NCBI GenBank assembly: GCA_903844155.1 | Contig: CAIMSU010000232.1 | Coordinates: 62,001-126,000, forward strand | DNA length: 64,000 nucleotides | Source of the DNA: an uncultured Pseudomonadota bacterium | GTDB taxonomy: Bacteria; Myxococcota_A; UBA796; SXON01 | Direction of reading: 5' to 3' | Shown: positions 46,943 through 54,251 of the stretch, in pieces | Numbering within the stretch: the stretch's first letter is position 1 | Layout: each line of letters begins with the position of its first letter | The notes under the pieces: generated by a model | What the model was told of the DNA's origin: nothing | The model's database searches: none | The model's input: only the letters and a program-made list of their open reading frames with translations | Made by a program: the position numbers and the translations under genes

Positions 46943-48706
46943 GTGCGTCCCATCGTCGTCATCGTCGCCCTCCCCCTGGCTGCCTGCACGCCGAAGACGC
47001 TCGCCACCTTCGACTCAGCCGCCCATGAGTCCACCGACAGCGGCGTCGTCGACAGTCATGCCGATTCGTCCGTCGACAGTCATGGCGACACGCACGCGGA
47101 CTCGCTCATCGACTCGGCGGTGGACTCAGTCACGGACTCCCAGCACGACTCGCCTGCCGACACCGCACCGACGACATGGCGCTCGTCGCTCTATCCCGTC
47201 GACTGGACCCCGGACTACACCGCGGACGACGGCCATTTTCTCCACGACTTCAGCTACGCCGGGTACCGCGCCGGGGTTGACGATCCACCCGACCCCGTCC
47301 CCGGCGACCCGTTCGATGTCACGGCGTATGGCGCCGACAACACGGGCGCCTCCGACTGTACGTCTGCGGTCCAGTCAGCGATTGACGCAGCCTCCGCGGC
47401 GGTCGCCAGCGGCGCGAGCACTGCGGCGATCGTGACGTTTCCAGCCGGGACCTACCGCTTCGACGACATCGTCAGCATCACCCAGTCCAACGTCGTGTTG
47501 CGCGGCGCGGGGTCGGACGCGTCCTACCTCTACTTCACGCGCTACGACGGCATGAGTGACACCTCCGACATCACGTTCACGGGCGCTATCGCGCAGGGTG
47601 CTGGCCATCTGTTGGTCGCCGACGGGGCCAACCGGGCGTTTACGGTCCTGCTCGCGGATGTGTCAGACCTTGCGGTTGGCGACCAGGTCGCGGTGGGGTG
47701 GACGATCACCGATGAGTTCGTCGCGGAGCACGGGATGACCGGCACGTGGACGGAGTTCAACGGGCAGTGGAAGAGCTTTTTTCGGCGGACGATCACGGAC
47801 GTCGACGCGACCAGCGGCACAGTCACCCTCGATGTCCCGCTCCGCTACGACGCGCTGATGCGCGACGGCGCCAGTCTCCGCGTCGAAACCGGGTATCTCA
47901 CCGAGGTCGGCATCCAGGACCTCGCTGTTTCAACCGTGAACGACTGGACGGCGGCGTGGTCGGGCGTCGACCGCACACACGCCATTGGATTGGTGGACGT
48001 ACGCGACGGCTGGATGTCCAACGTAAAGAGCTGGGAGTCGCCGCTTTCGACGGACGGGCGCGGCAAGCACCTGATGAGCGGGGGTGTCATCATCGAGGAC
48101 AGCCGGCGTGTGACTGTCGCGGGCTGCGATCTGGAGAACGCCGAGGATCGCGGCGACAACGGCAATGGCTACCTCTACGAGGTGATGCGGTCCAACGAGG
48201 TCCTCACGCGGGACAGCATTGGTGCCAACGGAAGGCACAACTTCATCCAGAACTGGGACTTTGGGACGACCGGGTGTGTGTGGCTGCGCGACAATTCGTC
48301 CGGTGGCCGTGCCTATCTCGCCGACTGGGACCCGATCGGGTACGCCGCCTACAGCGAGTTCCATCACTCGCTTGCGATGGCGAACTTGATTGACGACACC
48401 GTGGCTTCGGACGGTTGGCAGGGGGTGAATCGTCAGACGGAGAGCACGGGCGCGGGGCTGACACTCACCCAGTCCTGCTTCTGGAACATCTCCGGGGGCG
48501 GGTACCTGCGGTCGCTGCAGTACGGCGACGGCTACGTCATCGGGACGGACGGGATGGATATCCACGTCGATCCGACCGAATGGGACTGGGAGAACGCGGG
48601 TGAGGGGACGGATCCGGAGGATTGGACCGAGGGGTTGGACGCGGCGACGACGCTGGAGCCGCAGTCGCTGTACGAGGATCAGTTGGCGAGGCGGTTGGCG
48701 CGGTGA
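46943..48706 (+). CDS. lipoprotein with pectate-lyase-like right-handed beta-helix
   Basis: 587 residues. The lipoprotein signal ends LPLAAC. A ~50-residue spacer of Asp-Ser/His/Thr repeats (SHADSSVDSHGDTHADSLID) projects the domain. The body begins FDVTAYGADNTGASDCTSAVQSAID and TFPAGTYRFDDIVSI, the opening of the pectate lyase_3/GH28-55-type parallel beta-helix. Probably a surface polysaccharide lyase or hydrolase; the exact activity is not deducible. Its stop overlaps the next start (GTGA). Confidence 0.83.
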   Translation: MRPIVVIVALPLAACTPKTLATFDSAAHESTDSGVVDSHADSSVDSHGDTHADSLIDSAVDSVTDSQHDSPADTAPTTWRSSLYPVDWTPDYTADDGHFLHDFSYAGYRAGVDDPPDPVPGDPFDVTAYGADNTGASDCTSAVQSAIDAASAAVASGASTAAIVTFPAGTYRFDDIVSITQSNVVLRGAGSDASYLYFTRYDGMSDTSDITFTGAIAQGAGHLLVADGANRAFTVLLADVSDLAVGDQVAVGWTITDEFVAEHGMTGTWTEFNGQWKSFFRRTITDVDATSGTVTLDVPLRYDALMRDGASLRVETGYLTEVGIQDLAVSTVNDWTAAWSGVDRTHAIGLVDVRDGWMSNVKSWESPLSTDGRGKHLMSGGVIIEDSRRVTVAGCDLENAEDRGDNGNGYLYEVMRSNEVLTRDSIGANGRHNFIQNWDFGTTGCVWLRDNSSGGRAYLADWDPIGYAAYSEFHHSLAMANLIDDTVASDGWQGVNRQTESTGAGLTLTQSCFWNISGGGYLRSLQYGDGYVIGTDGMDIHVDPTEWDWENAGEGTDPEDWTEGLDAATTLEPQSLYEDQLARRLAR

Positions 48707-49536
48707 GGCGGGTTCGCGGCGCGTTCCTCCTCGGCGTCGCGTTCGTTCTCGCGTGCGCGAAGCACACGCCTGTCGCTCCTCCTGCGCTCGTCGAAAACAA
48801 AGCTCCGACGCCAATTGCTAACGCGCTGTCCCTCACCGTCTTCCCGCCTGGCGACATCCACGCCCCGGTCGGGAGCGGCGCTGTCCGCCTGGTCCGGGTC
48901 GAGAATTGGAGCGACGCCACCGTGACCGTGACGGACGCCCGCGTCGGGCAGGCGGGGACTGCGTTCACGATGTCCGGTTTGTTCCCACCCTTTGACCTCG
49001 CGCCGGGTGCGGGTGAGAACCTGACCGTGTGGTTCCGGCCGACGCTGGAGGGGCCTGCGACGGCGGACGTGGTCGTGAAGGACCGCGACGGCGAGCATCA
49101 CCTCGCCGTCGTTGCGACCGGCGATCCGGCGACGGAGGCGGCGCCCTCGGTGGCGGCCGACGCGGCGGATGACGGGGGGCTTGGCGCGATGGCGACGGCG
49201 CAGTCAAGGGCCGCCACCGACCCGTCCGACGTGCAGATCATGGGCGGCATGGACTCCGGACTGATCAACGCAGTGGTGCGACGGCACATGCCGGAGGTCC
49301 GGTACTGTTACCAGCGCGAGCTGGTCGCCAACCCGGCCTTCGCCGAGAAGCTGAGCGTGAAGTTCGTCATCGCCGGGGACGGCACGGTGGGCTCGGCGGT
49401 GATCGGGTTCGCCTCGAACCCGCTCGCATCGTTCGAGTCGTGCATCACCACGCAGTTCTTCAAGATGCAGTTTCCCGCGCCCGCAAATCACGGCATCGTC
49501 ATCGTCAAAATTCCGCTGACCTTTTCCCCGGGCTGA
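48703..49536 (+). CDS. AgmX/PglI C-terminal-domain lipoprotein
   Basis: 277 residues from GTG 48703, overlapping the preceding stop by 4 nt. Signal ends VAFVLAC. Residues ~40-150 form an abnormal-spindle/DUF1573-like beta sandwich (VRVENWSDATVTVTDARVGQAG). The last ~90 residues match the AgmX/PglI C-terminal domain: INAVVRRHMPEVRYCYQREL, KFVIAGDGTVGSAV, FESCITTQFFKMQFP. That domain is found mainly in Myxococcota, including gliding-motility and adhesion proteins. Confidence 0.85.
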   Translation: MRRVRGAFLLGVAFVLACAKHTPVAPPALVENKAPTPIANALSLTVFPPGDIHAPVGSGAVRLVRVENWSDATVTVTDARVGQAGTAFTMSGLFPPFDLAPGAGENLTVWFRPTLEGPATADVVVKDRDGEHHLAVVATGDPATEAAPSVAADAADDGGLGAMATAQSRAATDPSDVQIMGGMDSGLINAVVRRHMPEVRYCYQRELVANPAFAEKLSVKFVIAGDGTVGSAVIGFASNPLASFESCITTQFFKMQFPAPANHGIVIVKIPLTFSPG

Positions 49537-49563
49537 ACGCCGCCGGTCGCCCAAAAACAGGGC

Positions 49564-49569
49564 TATGCT
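49564..49569 (+). promoter_or_regulatory. TATGCT -10 box of a probable leaderless transcript
   Basis: TATGCT-CGCCCG-ATG(49576), the same hexamer and spacing as the box at 13559. Confidence 0.6.
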
Positions 49570-49575
49570 CGCCCG

Positions 49576-50892
49576 ATGCGCCGCTTCGTCGCCGTCTCCG
49601 TCGTCCCCACCGTCCTCCTCGCCTGCAACCACCCGGTCGGCAAGGACGCGCCTTCGGACTCATCAATTCCAGGCGATACCGCCATGACCGGTGTCGACTC
49701 CGGCGACACGTCGACCTCGTTCCCCTGCACCGCGACCGGCGACGCCCTCGAAGGCACCTTTTTTGCGCAGGGAACCAGCGTCTCTGGCACGCTCGCGGCG
49801 TGCAACGGCGTGACACACGTGACGGCCGGTGCCGGCAACTCGCACCTGTCGGTCACGCTCACCGCCTGGTCGGGCGACGCCCCGACCCTGACAGTCAGCG
49901 ATGGCGGCGGACACTCGCTCCTTCCTGCTGGCGCTTTGCAACCCAACGTCCCCGTCGACGTCCAGCTCTGGCAGAGCGGCGAGGTGATGTTGCGGCTTGA
50001 TCCGCCCGATTCGGGCGCCCATGCGTACACGCTCGCGGTTGGGTGCACCTCCGGCTGCGATCAGGCATACACCCGCTACCCGATCATCCTGATGCACGGC
50101 ATGGGTGGATCCGAGGCGTTCAACGGCGTGGATTACTTCTACAACGTCCGCGCGACGCTGGAGGCGAAGGGCTACCTCGTCCGCAACCCGTCTGTCGCCG
50201 CGTTTGCGACGACCGAGGAGCGCGCTGGTGAGTGGGCGACTGAGATCGACGCGATGCAAGCGGAGGGTCTGGGCCGGAAGTTCTTCCTCATCGCCCACTC
50301 GCAGGGCGGCCTCGACGCCCGCTATCTCATCTCCAACCTCGGCTACAGTGACCGCGTCGTTGCATTGGACATGGTCGCGACGCCCAACGATGGCACCGTC
50401 GTCGCCGACGTCCTCTCGGGCACGATCACGGACGGCTACGTGGACCCCGCCATCGTCGACGCAGGCGCTGCCGCGTTTGCCGCGATGTTCGGCCTCGACG
50501 CGACCGATGCCTCTCTCTCCACGGCGATGAACGCGCTCACGACCGCGACACTCACGAGCTTCAACACAAGCACCCCCGACGACCCCGGCGTCTACTACTC
50601 CTCCTGGTCCGGCCACTCCTGCGATGCGTTGGACTTCACCTGTCAGGACGCCCATGGCGGGGAGGTCATCGAGCCGCTGATGGCCCCTTTGCTCTGGATC
50701 ATGGCGGCGTATGGCCTCGACTCGGATGGCCTGGTCCCAACCGATTCGGCGAAGTGGGATGACTGGCAGGGCGAGATCAACGGCGACCACCTGGATGAGA
50801 TCGGCCAGTTTCAGGACGTCGACAACCCGGCGTTCAACCACCTTGACTTCTACACGTCCGAGGTCGAGCGCCTCGCGGGGATGGGCTTTTGA
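49576..50892 (+). CDS. lipase lipoprotein (alpha/beta hydrolase)
   Basis: 438 residues. Lipobox TVLLAC, then an Asp/Ser/Thr linker. A ~100-residue N-terminal beta region precedes the catalytic domain, which starts YPIILMHGMGG and carries the nucleophile elbow AHSQGG with Ser242. The flanks (LDARYLISNLGYSDRVVALDMVATPNDGT) match bacterial triacylglycerol lipases of family I. The final residues are ERLAGMGF. The stop TGA is preceded by TTTT (50887-50890); one additional T would join it in frame to the next gene and give a single ~887-residue protein. Confidence 0.87.
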   Translation: MRRFVAVSVVPTVLLACNHPVGKDAPSDSSIPGDTAMTGVDSGDTSTSFPCTATGDALEGTFFAQGTSVSGTLAACNGVTHVTAGAGNSHLSVTLTAWSGDAPTLTVSDGGGHSLLPAGALQPNVPVDVQLWQSGEVMLRLDPPDSGAHAYTLAVGCTSGCDQAYTRYPIILMHGMGGSEAFNGVDYFYNVRATLEAKGYLVRNPSVAAFATTEERAGEWATEIDAMQAEGLGRKFFLIAHSQGGLDARYLISNLGYSDRVVALDMVATPNDGTVVADVLSGTITDGYVDPAIVDAGAAAFAAMFGLDATDASLSTAMNALTTATLTSFNTSTPDDPGVYYSSWSGHSCDALDFTCQDAHGGEVIEPLMAPLLWIMAAYGLDSDGLVPTDSAKWDDWQGEINGDHLDEIGQFQDVDNPAFNHLDFYTSEVERLAGMGF

Positions 50893-52238
50893 TCGACCCG
50901 CAGGCCGAAGCCGAGCGCTGGTCGCCCGTCATCTACCAGGACGTCGCGGATGGGCCATTCAATGATGCGTCGTTGCGGCGGCGGGATCTGTTGTCCCAGG
51001 TCGACTTCGACGGCGACTGGGATGCCTTCGACAACGCCGAGAATCTCGACGCTGGCGTCTACCGCTTGCCGGGCACGGTCTACTACGACGTAGTCGAGAC
51101 CGAGACACACATCTACATCGTCTACGCGTTCTTCCACGCGATCGACTGGGCCGACATCGGCACGATCGACCACGAGAATGACATGGAGCACGCCTGGCTC
51201 GTGATCGAAAAGCACGTCGACGGGACGGAGACCCTGCTGGTCGCGCACACACAGGCGCACGGGGAGCTGTTCGGTTGGTCGGACACGACGTTGGGTGGCA
51301 CCTTCGCCCTCTCAGCCGGCGGGTTGTCGATGGAGGACGAGCACGTTCGCTTGTTCATCGAGGCGCACGGTCATGGTCCGGCGTCATGCTCCTACGCGGG
51401 CGGGCTGCCGTTCACGGAGGCCATCAACTGTGCCCCTTCTTCCTCGGAAGACCTCGTCCTCTACCACAATCTCGCCGGCTCGGTTCCCTCGGACCTGACC
51501 GAGCCGGATGTGTCCAACGGAGGCGTCGTCGAGGCTGACTACGCCCTCGTCCCCGCGCACGACACGCTCTGGCCCCTGCGCGCGAGCATCGACGGCGAGA
51601 GCCCCGATCCCGTGCTTTGGGACAGCGCTTTTGACTATGTCCCGGGCCGCAATGCGGACCTCGACCCGGCCAACGACCTGCTCATCGACGCGTCCAAAAA
51701 CCACCTCGGCGGCGAGTTTGCGGGCGATGAAGGCGGCGGCGGCGGGTTGCCACCGTGGGGCTACGCGGTCAAGGACAACTGGACGGGCGGCATCGCGTTC
51801 GGGTTGCAGGGCGACATGCTGCTCGACCCGGCGGCGCTTTTTGACGCCATGTACCGGGACTATCCGTGTACGGACCGCGAACCGTTCTGGAACTACCTGC
51901 AGAACCCCTATCTCGAGGACCTCGTGGTGCCGGGGAGCGGGCTCGGGTCGACGGGCGTGGACGCGGGGCGACGGTGCGACGGGACGGTGGTGACGGCGTC
52001 GGACACGGGGGACAGCGGCGGGGACAGCGCGGTGGATTCGGGCGTCCCAACCGGGGATACCGCCGATCAGGGGGAGGCGGGCGACAGCGGGGCGACCCCG
52101 GTGAAGGGCGGGTCGTGCGGGTGCGCGAGTGAGGGTGGGGGAGCGGGGTGGCTGGCGGCGTTTTTGGCGCTGGCGGTGGGGCTTCGGCGTCGGACGACCC
52201 CGGTCAGAGAGGGCTCAGCGGATTGCGCAGCGCGCTGA
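50889..52238 (+). CDS. surface protein with MYXO-CTERM-like tail, possibly the C-terminal half of the lipase gene
   Basis: 449 residues if started at TTG 50889 (TTGA overlap with the lipase stop). The N-terminal domain (AERWSPVIYQDV, FDFDGDW-like VDFDGDWDAF, HENDMEHAWLVI) resembles a family of exported proteins I know only as hypothetical. The C-terminus has an Asp/Ser/Thr/Gly spacer, then GGSCGCASEG, a hydrophobic stretch (AGWLAAFLALAVGL) and RRR, the pattern of the MYXO-CTERM sorting signal. The protein has no signal peptide of its own, which such a tail requires. A frameshift in the T-run, separating it from the lipase, explains this. Confidence 0.75.
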   Translation: MIDPQAEAERWSPVIYQDVADGPFNDASLRRRDLLSQVDFDGDWDAFDNAENLDAGVYRLPGTVYYDVVETETHIYIVYAFFHAIDWADIGTIDHENDMEHAWLVIEKHVDGTETLLVAHTQAHGELFGWSDTTLGGTFALSAGGLSMEDEHVRLFIEAHGHGPASCSYAGGLPFTEAINCAPSSSEDLVLYHNLAGSVPSDLTEPDVSNGGVVEADYALVPAHDTLWPLRASIDGESPDPVLWDSAFDYVPGRNADLDPANDLLIDASKNHLGGEFAGDEGGGGGLPPWGYAVKDNWTGGIAFGLQGDMLLDPAALFDAMYRDYPCTDREPFWNYLQNPYLEDLVVPGSGLGSTGVDAGRRCDGTVVTASDTGDSGGDSAVDSGVPTGDTADQGEAGDSGATPVKGGSCGCASEGGGAGWLAAFLALAVGLRRRTTPVREGSADCAAR

Positions 52239-52598
52239 AGACGAACGCCACGACGGCGGCGGCGACCGCGCCGATGAGGATGAACGCGGTGGCGGCACCC
52301 GCAAGCCAGGGTGCGAGCGGGATTCGTCCCCGACGCCAGAGCACGAACGATCCGGCGGGCAGCGCGAGGGCGATCAAGCCCGTCGCGGTCGAGCCGGCGA
52401 CCCGGACGGGGTCGAGTTCCTCCTGGTGACGTCCGAGCGGATGACCACATCGCCAGACGCGTCGGCTTCTACGAGCGGAATCGCCACGTTCGGACCGGGC
52501 AGGGTCGGCCCGGCAGTGACCGCGGCGGTGCGGACGTCGACGAAGGTGGTGGCCCCTCCGTTGGTCAGGAGCAGCCGGTCGGGGCCCGCGCGGCTCAT
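52204..52598 (-). pseudogene. small membrane protein gene, frameshifted
   Basis: From ATG 52598 the frame reads SRAGPDRLLLTNGGATTFVDV and continues to DVVIRSDVTR. Near 52423-52428 it must shift by one base to continue as QEELDPVRVAGSTATGLIALAL with two membrane segments and end at 52204. Length 395 nt plus one base gives 131 residues exactly. A TAACTC-CACCAC-ATG leaderless box precedes it. It converges with, and overlaps by 35 nt, the end of the MYXO-CTERM gene. Confidence 0.55.
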
Positions 52599-52604
52599 GT
52601 GGTG

Positions 52605-52610
52605 GAGTTA
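52605..52610 (-). promoter_or_regulatory. TAACTC -10-like box, leaderless spacing
   Basis: TAACTC-CACCAC-ATG(52598) on the minus strand. The TAA is also the stop of the preceding frame. Confidence 0.35.
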
Positions 52611-52819
52611 CGCGCCTGCGGGAAGCGCCGCGAGATCGGTCATCTCGACCCCCGGCGCCCGACCCACCAGCAGGCGCCTGGTCCTCCCCCGGTCGGTCTC
52701 GGCGAGGGCGCAGACCCGGCCGTCGCCGCGTAGGACCCCACGACGCCAGCGACGAGCGTTGGCGACGAAATGGCAAATCCGAGCGCGAACGACAGGGTGG
52801 AGCGGGCGAACGCGGGCAT
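52608..52819 (-). pseudogene. small signal-anchor protein gene, frameshifted
   Basis: ATG 52819 is preceded by TACGGT with its T at -11. The product begins AFARSTLSFALGFAISSPTLVAGV, a signal or membrane anchor. A shift in the C-run 52736-52739 is needed to continue as LRGDGRVCALAETDRGRTRRLLVGRAP to the TAA at 52608. 212 nt plus one base gives 70 residues. No family recognised. Confidence 0.5.
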
Positions 52820-52824
52820 GGCCC

Positions 52825-52830
52825 ACCGTA
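52825..52830 (-). promoter_or_regulatory. TACGGT -10 box of a probable leaderless transcript
   Basis: TACGGT with its T 11 nt before ATG 52819 (minus strand). Supports a real gene at this frameshifted locus. Confidence 0.45.
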
Positions 52831-52897
52831 TGCCATCCGCAGCAGGTTACCGCGCGCCCGGTCCCGATTCCCTCCTCCCTCACCCGGCCGTTCGTCC

Positions 52898-54232
52898 ATG
52901 CCCTCCGTCTACATCAAGACCTTCGGGTGCCAGATGAACGACTACGACAGCGGCAAGATGCGCGCGCAGCTCGCTGCCGACGGGTTCACCGCGGCCGAGG
53001 AGCCCGGCGACGCCGACCTCGTCATCGTGAACACGTGCTCGATCCGGGAGAAGCCCGAGCAGAAGCTCCACAGCTTCCTCGGGACGGTCCTCCCCCAGAA
53101 GAAGGTCCGGCCCGTGACTGTCGCCATCGCGGGATGTGTGGCGCAGATGGCAGGCAAGGAGCTGTACCGGAAATACCCGAAGGTGGATCTGGTCTTCGGG
53201 CCGGATGCCGTGCACCGCATCCGTGAGATGGTGGAGGAGTCCAAGGTCCGCCGTGTGTTGGACGTCGACTTCTTCGCGGAGGACACCTACCCGTTTCCCA
53301 CCGACGTCGACCCCGACAGCAGCAGCGTCGCCGGCTTTGTCACCATCCAGAAGGGGTGTGACAACAAGTGTACGTTCTGCATCGTGCCGTCCACGCGCGG
53401 CGCCGAGGTGAGTCGGCCGGCGGACGAGGTGGTGGACGAGGTGCGGCGGCTGGTCGACCGCGGGGTGACGGAGATCACGCTGATCGGCCAGAACGTGAAC
53501 TCGTACGGGCTCAAGATCATCAGCCAGGGGCCTGGGGCCAGCCTCCAGCCGACGTTTTCGGAGCTCCTCCGGCGGGTTCATGAGGTGCCGGGTCTGGAGG
53601 TGCTCCGCTACACGACGTCGCACCCGCGCGACATGGGGGATGACGTCGTCGCGTGCTACCGCGAGCTGCCGAAATTGGCGGACCACCTGCATCTTCCGGT
53701 GCAGTCGGGATCGGACCGCGTCCTGCGACGGATGAAGCGGTACTACACCCGGGCGCACTACCTCGATGTCGTCGCGCGTCTGCGGGCTGCGCGCCCCTCG
53801 CTGGTGCTGACGACCGATGTCATCGTCGGCTTTCCCGGCGAGAGCGACGCCGACTTCGACGAGACGATGACGTTGCTGGAGACCGTGCGTTTTGAGGGCT
53901 CGTTCAGCTTCGTCTACTCGCCTCGGCCTGGAACGCCGGCGCTGCGTCTTTTGGACGAGGCCATCCCGATCGGCGTTGCGAACGAGCGGCTCCAACGATT
54001 CCAGGCGGTGCAACGGCGGATCCAGCTTGAGGCGCATCGGACACTTGTCGGAGCGACGCTCTCGGTGCTCGCGGACGGTCCCGCCGCGCACGACGAAGGT
54101 GTGGTCTGCGGGCGTACCTCCGGCTTCAAGACCGTGAATTTTCCAGGTTCAGAGGCCGATCGTGGGCGATGGGTCTCCGTGCGCGTGGGAGCGGCCTACG
54201 CCAACACGCTTCGGGGTGAGCGGGTTGGCTGA
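52898..54232 (+). CDS. miaB: tRNA-2-methylthio-N6-dimethylallyladenosine synthase
   Basis: 444 residues. UPF0004 domain at the N-terminus (TFGCQMNDYDS, VNTCSIREKPEQK, AGCVAQ), with three Cys for the auxiliary cluster. The radical-SAM motif CDNKCTFC (Cys154, 158, 161) follows, then YTTSHPRDMGDDVV, LPVQSGSDRVLRRMKR and a C-terminal TRAM domain (~375-440). MiaB methylthiolates A37 of tRNAs reading UNN codons. Full length. Confidence 0.96.
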   Translation: MPSVYIKTFGCQMNDYDSGKMRAQLAADGFTAAEEPGDADLVIVNTCSIREKPEQKLHSFLGTVLPQKKVRPVTVAIAGCVAQMAGKELYRKYPKVDLVFGPDAVHRIREMVEESKVRRVLDVDFFAEDTYPFPTDVDPDSSSVAGFVTIQKGCDNKCTFCIVPSTRGAEVSRPADEVVDEVRRLVDRGVTEITLIGQNVNSYGLKIISQGPGASLQPTFSELLRRVHEVPGLEVLRYTTSHPRDMGDDVVACYRELPKLADHLHLPVQSGSDRVLRRMKRYYTRAHYLDVVARLRAARPSLVLTTDVIVGFPGESDADFDETMTLLETVRFEGSFSFVYSPRPGTPALRLLDEAIPIGVANERLQRFQAVQRRIQLEAHRTLVGATLSVLADGPAAHDEGVVCGRTSGFKTVNFPGSEADRGRWVSVRVGAAYANTLRGERVG

Positions 54233-54239
54233 TCCGGGA

Positions 54240-54245
54240 TAGGCG
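54240..54245 (+). promoter_or_regulatory. TAGGCG -10-like box, leaderless spacing
   Basis: TAGGCG-CCTCCA-ATG(54252). T at -12. Confidence 0.35.
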
Positions 54246-54251
54246 CCTCCA

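Noticed and set aside
50887-50892. RF2-type +1 frameshift at TTT TGA at the end of the lipase gene
   Set aside because: A +1 shift leads into a third frame that soon stops. Only a -1 slip or one added base reaches the MYXO-CTERM frame.
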